Shown here: positions 32,364 through 33,225 of the stretch, in pieces
Layout of the letters: every line of letters begins with the position of its first letter
How positions within the stretch are numbered: position 1 is the first letter of the stretch
Assembly: GCA_964650845.1 (NCBI GenBank)
Contig: CAZYXR010000034.1
Coordinates: 1-33,225 of the forward strand
Direction: 5' to 3'
DNA length: 33,225 nt
From: UBA7692 sp964650845
GTDB taxonomy: Bacteria; Bacteroidota; Bacteroidia; Chitinophagales; LD1
Notes under the pieces: generated by a model
Told to the model about the DNA's origin: nothing
Databases searched by the model: none
What the model saw: only the letters and a program-made list of their open reading frames with translations
Made by a program: the position numbers and the translations under genes

Positions 32364-32396
32364 GAGTTACACTTTTTCAATCTTGTTTGAATGAAT

Positions 32397-33225
32397 TTAG
32401 CCCTCGCTTTGCTCGGGTTTCATTTGCGGAAAAAACAATACCTCTTGAATGCTCGCTTGGTTGGTCATCAACATTGCTAACCTGTCAATGCCTATTCCGA
32501 TGCCCGATGTTGGCGGCATGCCATATTCCAAAGCGCGTAAAAAATCATGATCTATAAACATAGCTTCGTCATCACCGCGCTCCATCAATTTTACTTGGTC
32601 TTCAAAGCGGGCACGTTGGTCAATTGGGTCGTTCAACTCGCTGTATGCGTTAGCAAGTTCTTTACCGTTTATCATCAATTCAAATCGCTCAACCAAGCCG
32701 TGTTTGCTGCGGTGTTTTTTGGTGAGTGGGCTCATTTCTACCGGGTAGTCAATAATAAAAGTCGGTTGCACAAATTTCTTTTCGCACAGCTCGCTGAACA
32801 ATTCATCTACCAATTTACCCTTGCCCATTGTGGCATCTACATCAATGCGATGTTTTTTGCACAGGTCAAACAGCTTGGCTTCATCCATGGTGTTTACATC
32901 TTCTCCGGTGGCTTCTTGTATTGCATCCAAAATCCCTATTCTTTTAAAAGGAGCTTTAAACGAAATAATGTTTTCACCCACTTGCACATCGGTTGTGCCG
33001 TGCAGTGCCAACGCAATTTTTTCAAACAATGTTTCGGTAAAATCCATCATCCAGAAATAATCTTTGTAGGCAACATAAAATTCCAACACCGTAAACTCGG
33101 GGTTGTGTGTTCTATCCATGCCTTCGTTGCGGAAGTTTCTGCTGAATTCATATACAAAATCAAAGCCGCCAACAATCAATCTTTTTAAATACAATTCGTT
33201 TGCAATACGTAGGTAGAATGGAATA
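32397..33225 (-). CDS. lysS: Lysyl-tRNA synthetase (class II), C-terminal half; 5' end outside the window
   Basis: The frame is open to the window edge, where the last bases read IPFYLRIANELYLKRLIVGG, as in LysS. Class II motif 2 is FRNEGMDRTHNPEFT. FERFELMINGKELANAYSEL-type residues (here VERFELMINGKELANAYSEL) are the amino-acid pocket. Motif 3 is GIGIGIDRLAMLM near the C terminus. About 276 codons are visible of roughly 500. The C terminus ends EQSEG. The enzyme charges tRNA-Lys; the tRNA-Lys gene at the other end of the window is a coincidence as far as I can tell. Confidence 0.97.
   Translation of the reverse strand, partial: IPFYLRIANELYLKRLIVGGFDFVYEFSRNFRNEGMDRTHNPEFTVLEFYVAYKDYFWMMDFTETLFEKIALALHGTTDVQVGENIISFKAPFKRIGILDAIQEATGEDVNTMDEAKLFDLCKKHRIDVDATMGKGKLVDELFSELCEKKFVQPTFIIDYPVEMSPLTKKHRSKHGLVERFELMINGKELANAYSELNDPIDQRARFEDQVKLMERGDDEAMFIDHDFLRALEYGMPPTSGIGIGIDRLAMLMTNQASIQEVLFFPQMKPEQSEG

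Noticed and set aside
1..33225. CRISPR array
   Set aside because: No regularly spaced short direct repeats with unique spacers were seen; the repeats present are long and few.
1..33225. Link between tRNA-Lys at the left end and lysS at the right end
   Set aside because: They are 32 kb apart with unrelated genes between them.

Overview
The window looks like a contig from a Bacteroidota bacterium, probably of the Chitinophagales/Sphingobacteriales kind. The lineage is inferred from gene content: two secreted proteins with type IX secretion (T9SS) sorting domains (type A and gliding-motility type B), SprB-like repeats, a TonB receptor paired with a DUF4249 lipoprotein, and start-proximal TAnnTTTG-like -7 promoter boxes with few Shine-Dalgarno sites. 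Runs of N at 5962-6009 and 29889-29898 show a draft assembly.

Layout. Positions 1-180 hold a tRNA-Lys(UUU) lacking its first two bases, a terminator, and a second fully symmetric terminator. 191-4041 (minus) encodes the two T9SS cargo proteins. 4181-12406 is an accessory island, all genes on plus: a small N6-adenine methyltransferase-like gene broken by an in-frame TAG, a GxxExxY PD-(D/E)XK gene, an Eco57I-type methylase with NPPY, a Fic protein, a RhuM protein, and a T5orf172/GIY-YIG plus DEAD/DEAH helicase gene broken by a frameshift inside a perfect 54-bp palindrome. A 14-bp palindrome lies at its left edge and an attC-like imperfect inverted repeat at its right edge. From 12504 on the content is largely core: an exported pirin; a minus-strand run DUF1573-ruvX-def-methyltransferase; an exported metallophosphoesterase; a TetR-PspC pair; a membrane protein; a BatA/VWA-like membrane protein followed by rlmD; a GT2 glycosyltransferase; a small conserved protein; the TonB receptor and DUF4249 pair; ruvB-hemL; a beta-helix lipoprotein; a Dph6-like PP-loop enzyme; prmA; and the 3' half of lysS running off the window.

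The most interesting region is the island. It reads as a restriction-modification operon (methylase plus nuclease-helicase) into which Fic and RhuM genes were inserted one after the other. Each insertion point carries a roughly 98-bp repeat that begins with a small ORF imitating the first residues of the helicase (an EFFPPR-like start) and ends with a near copy of the start of the methylase gene (AAATCAT..TGCAGACAA). Two copies share 78 identical bases and a third is degenerate. The small methyltransferase and the helicase both appear inactivated as assembled, but the helicase lesion could be an assembly artefact.

No gene-free stretch exceeds 300 bases. The longest (about 250-270 bases, at 4042-4289, 8269-8519, 12235-12503 and 26898-27164) contain the repeats and candidate promoters listed.
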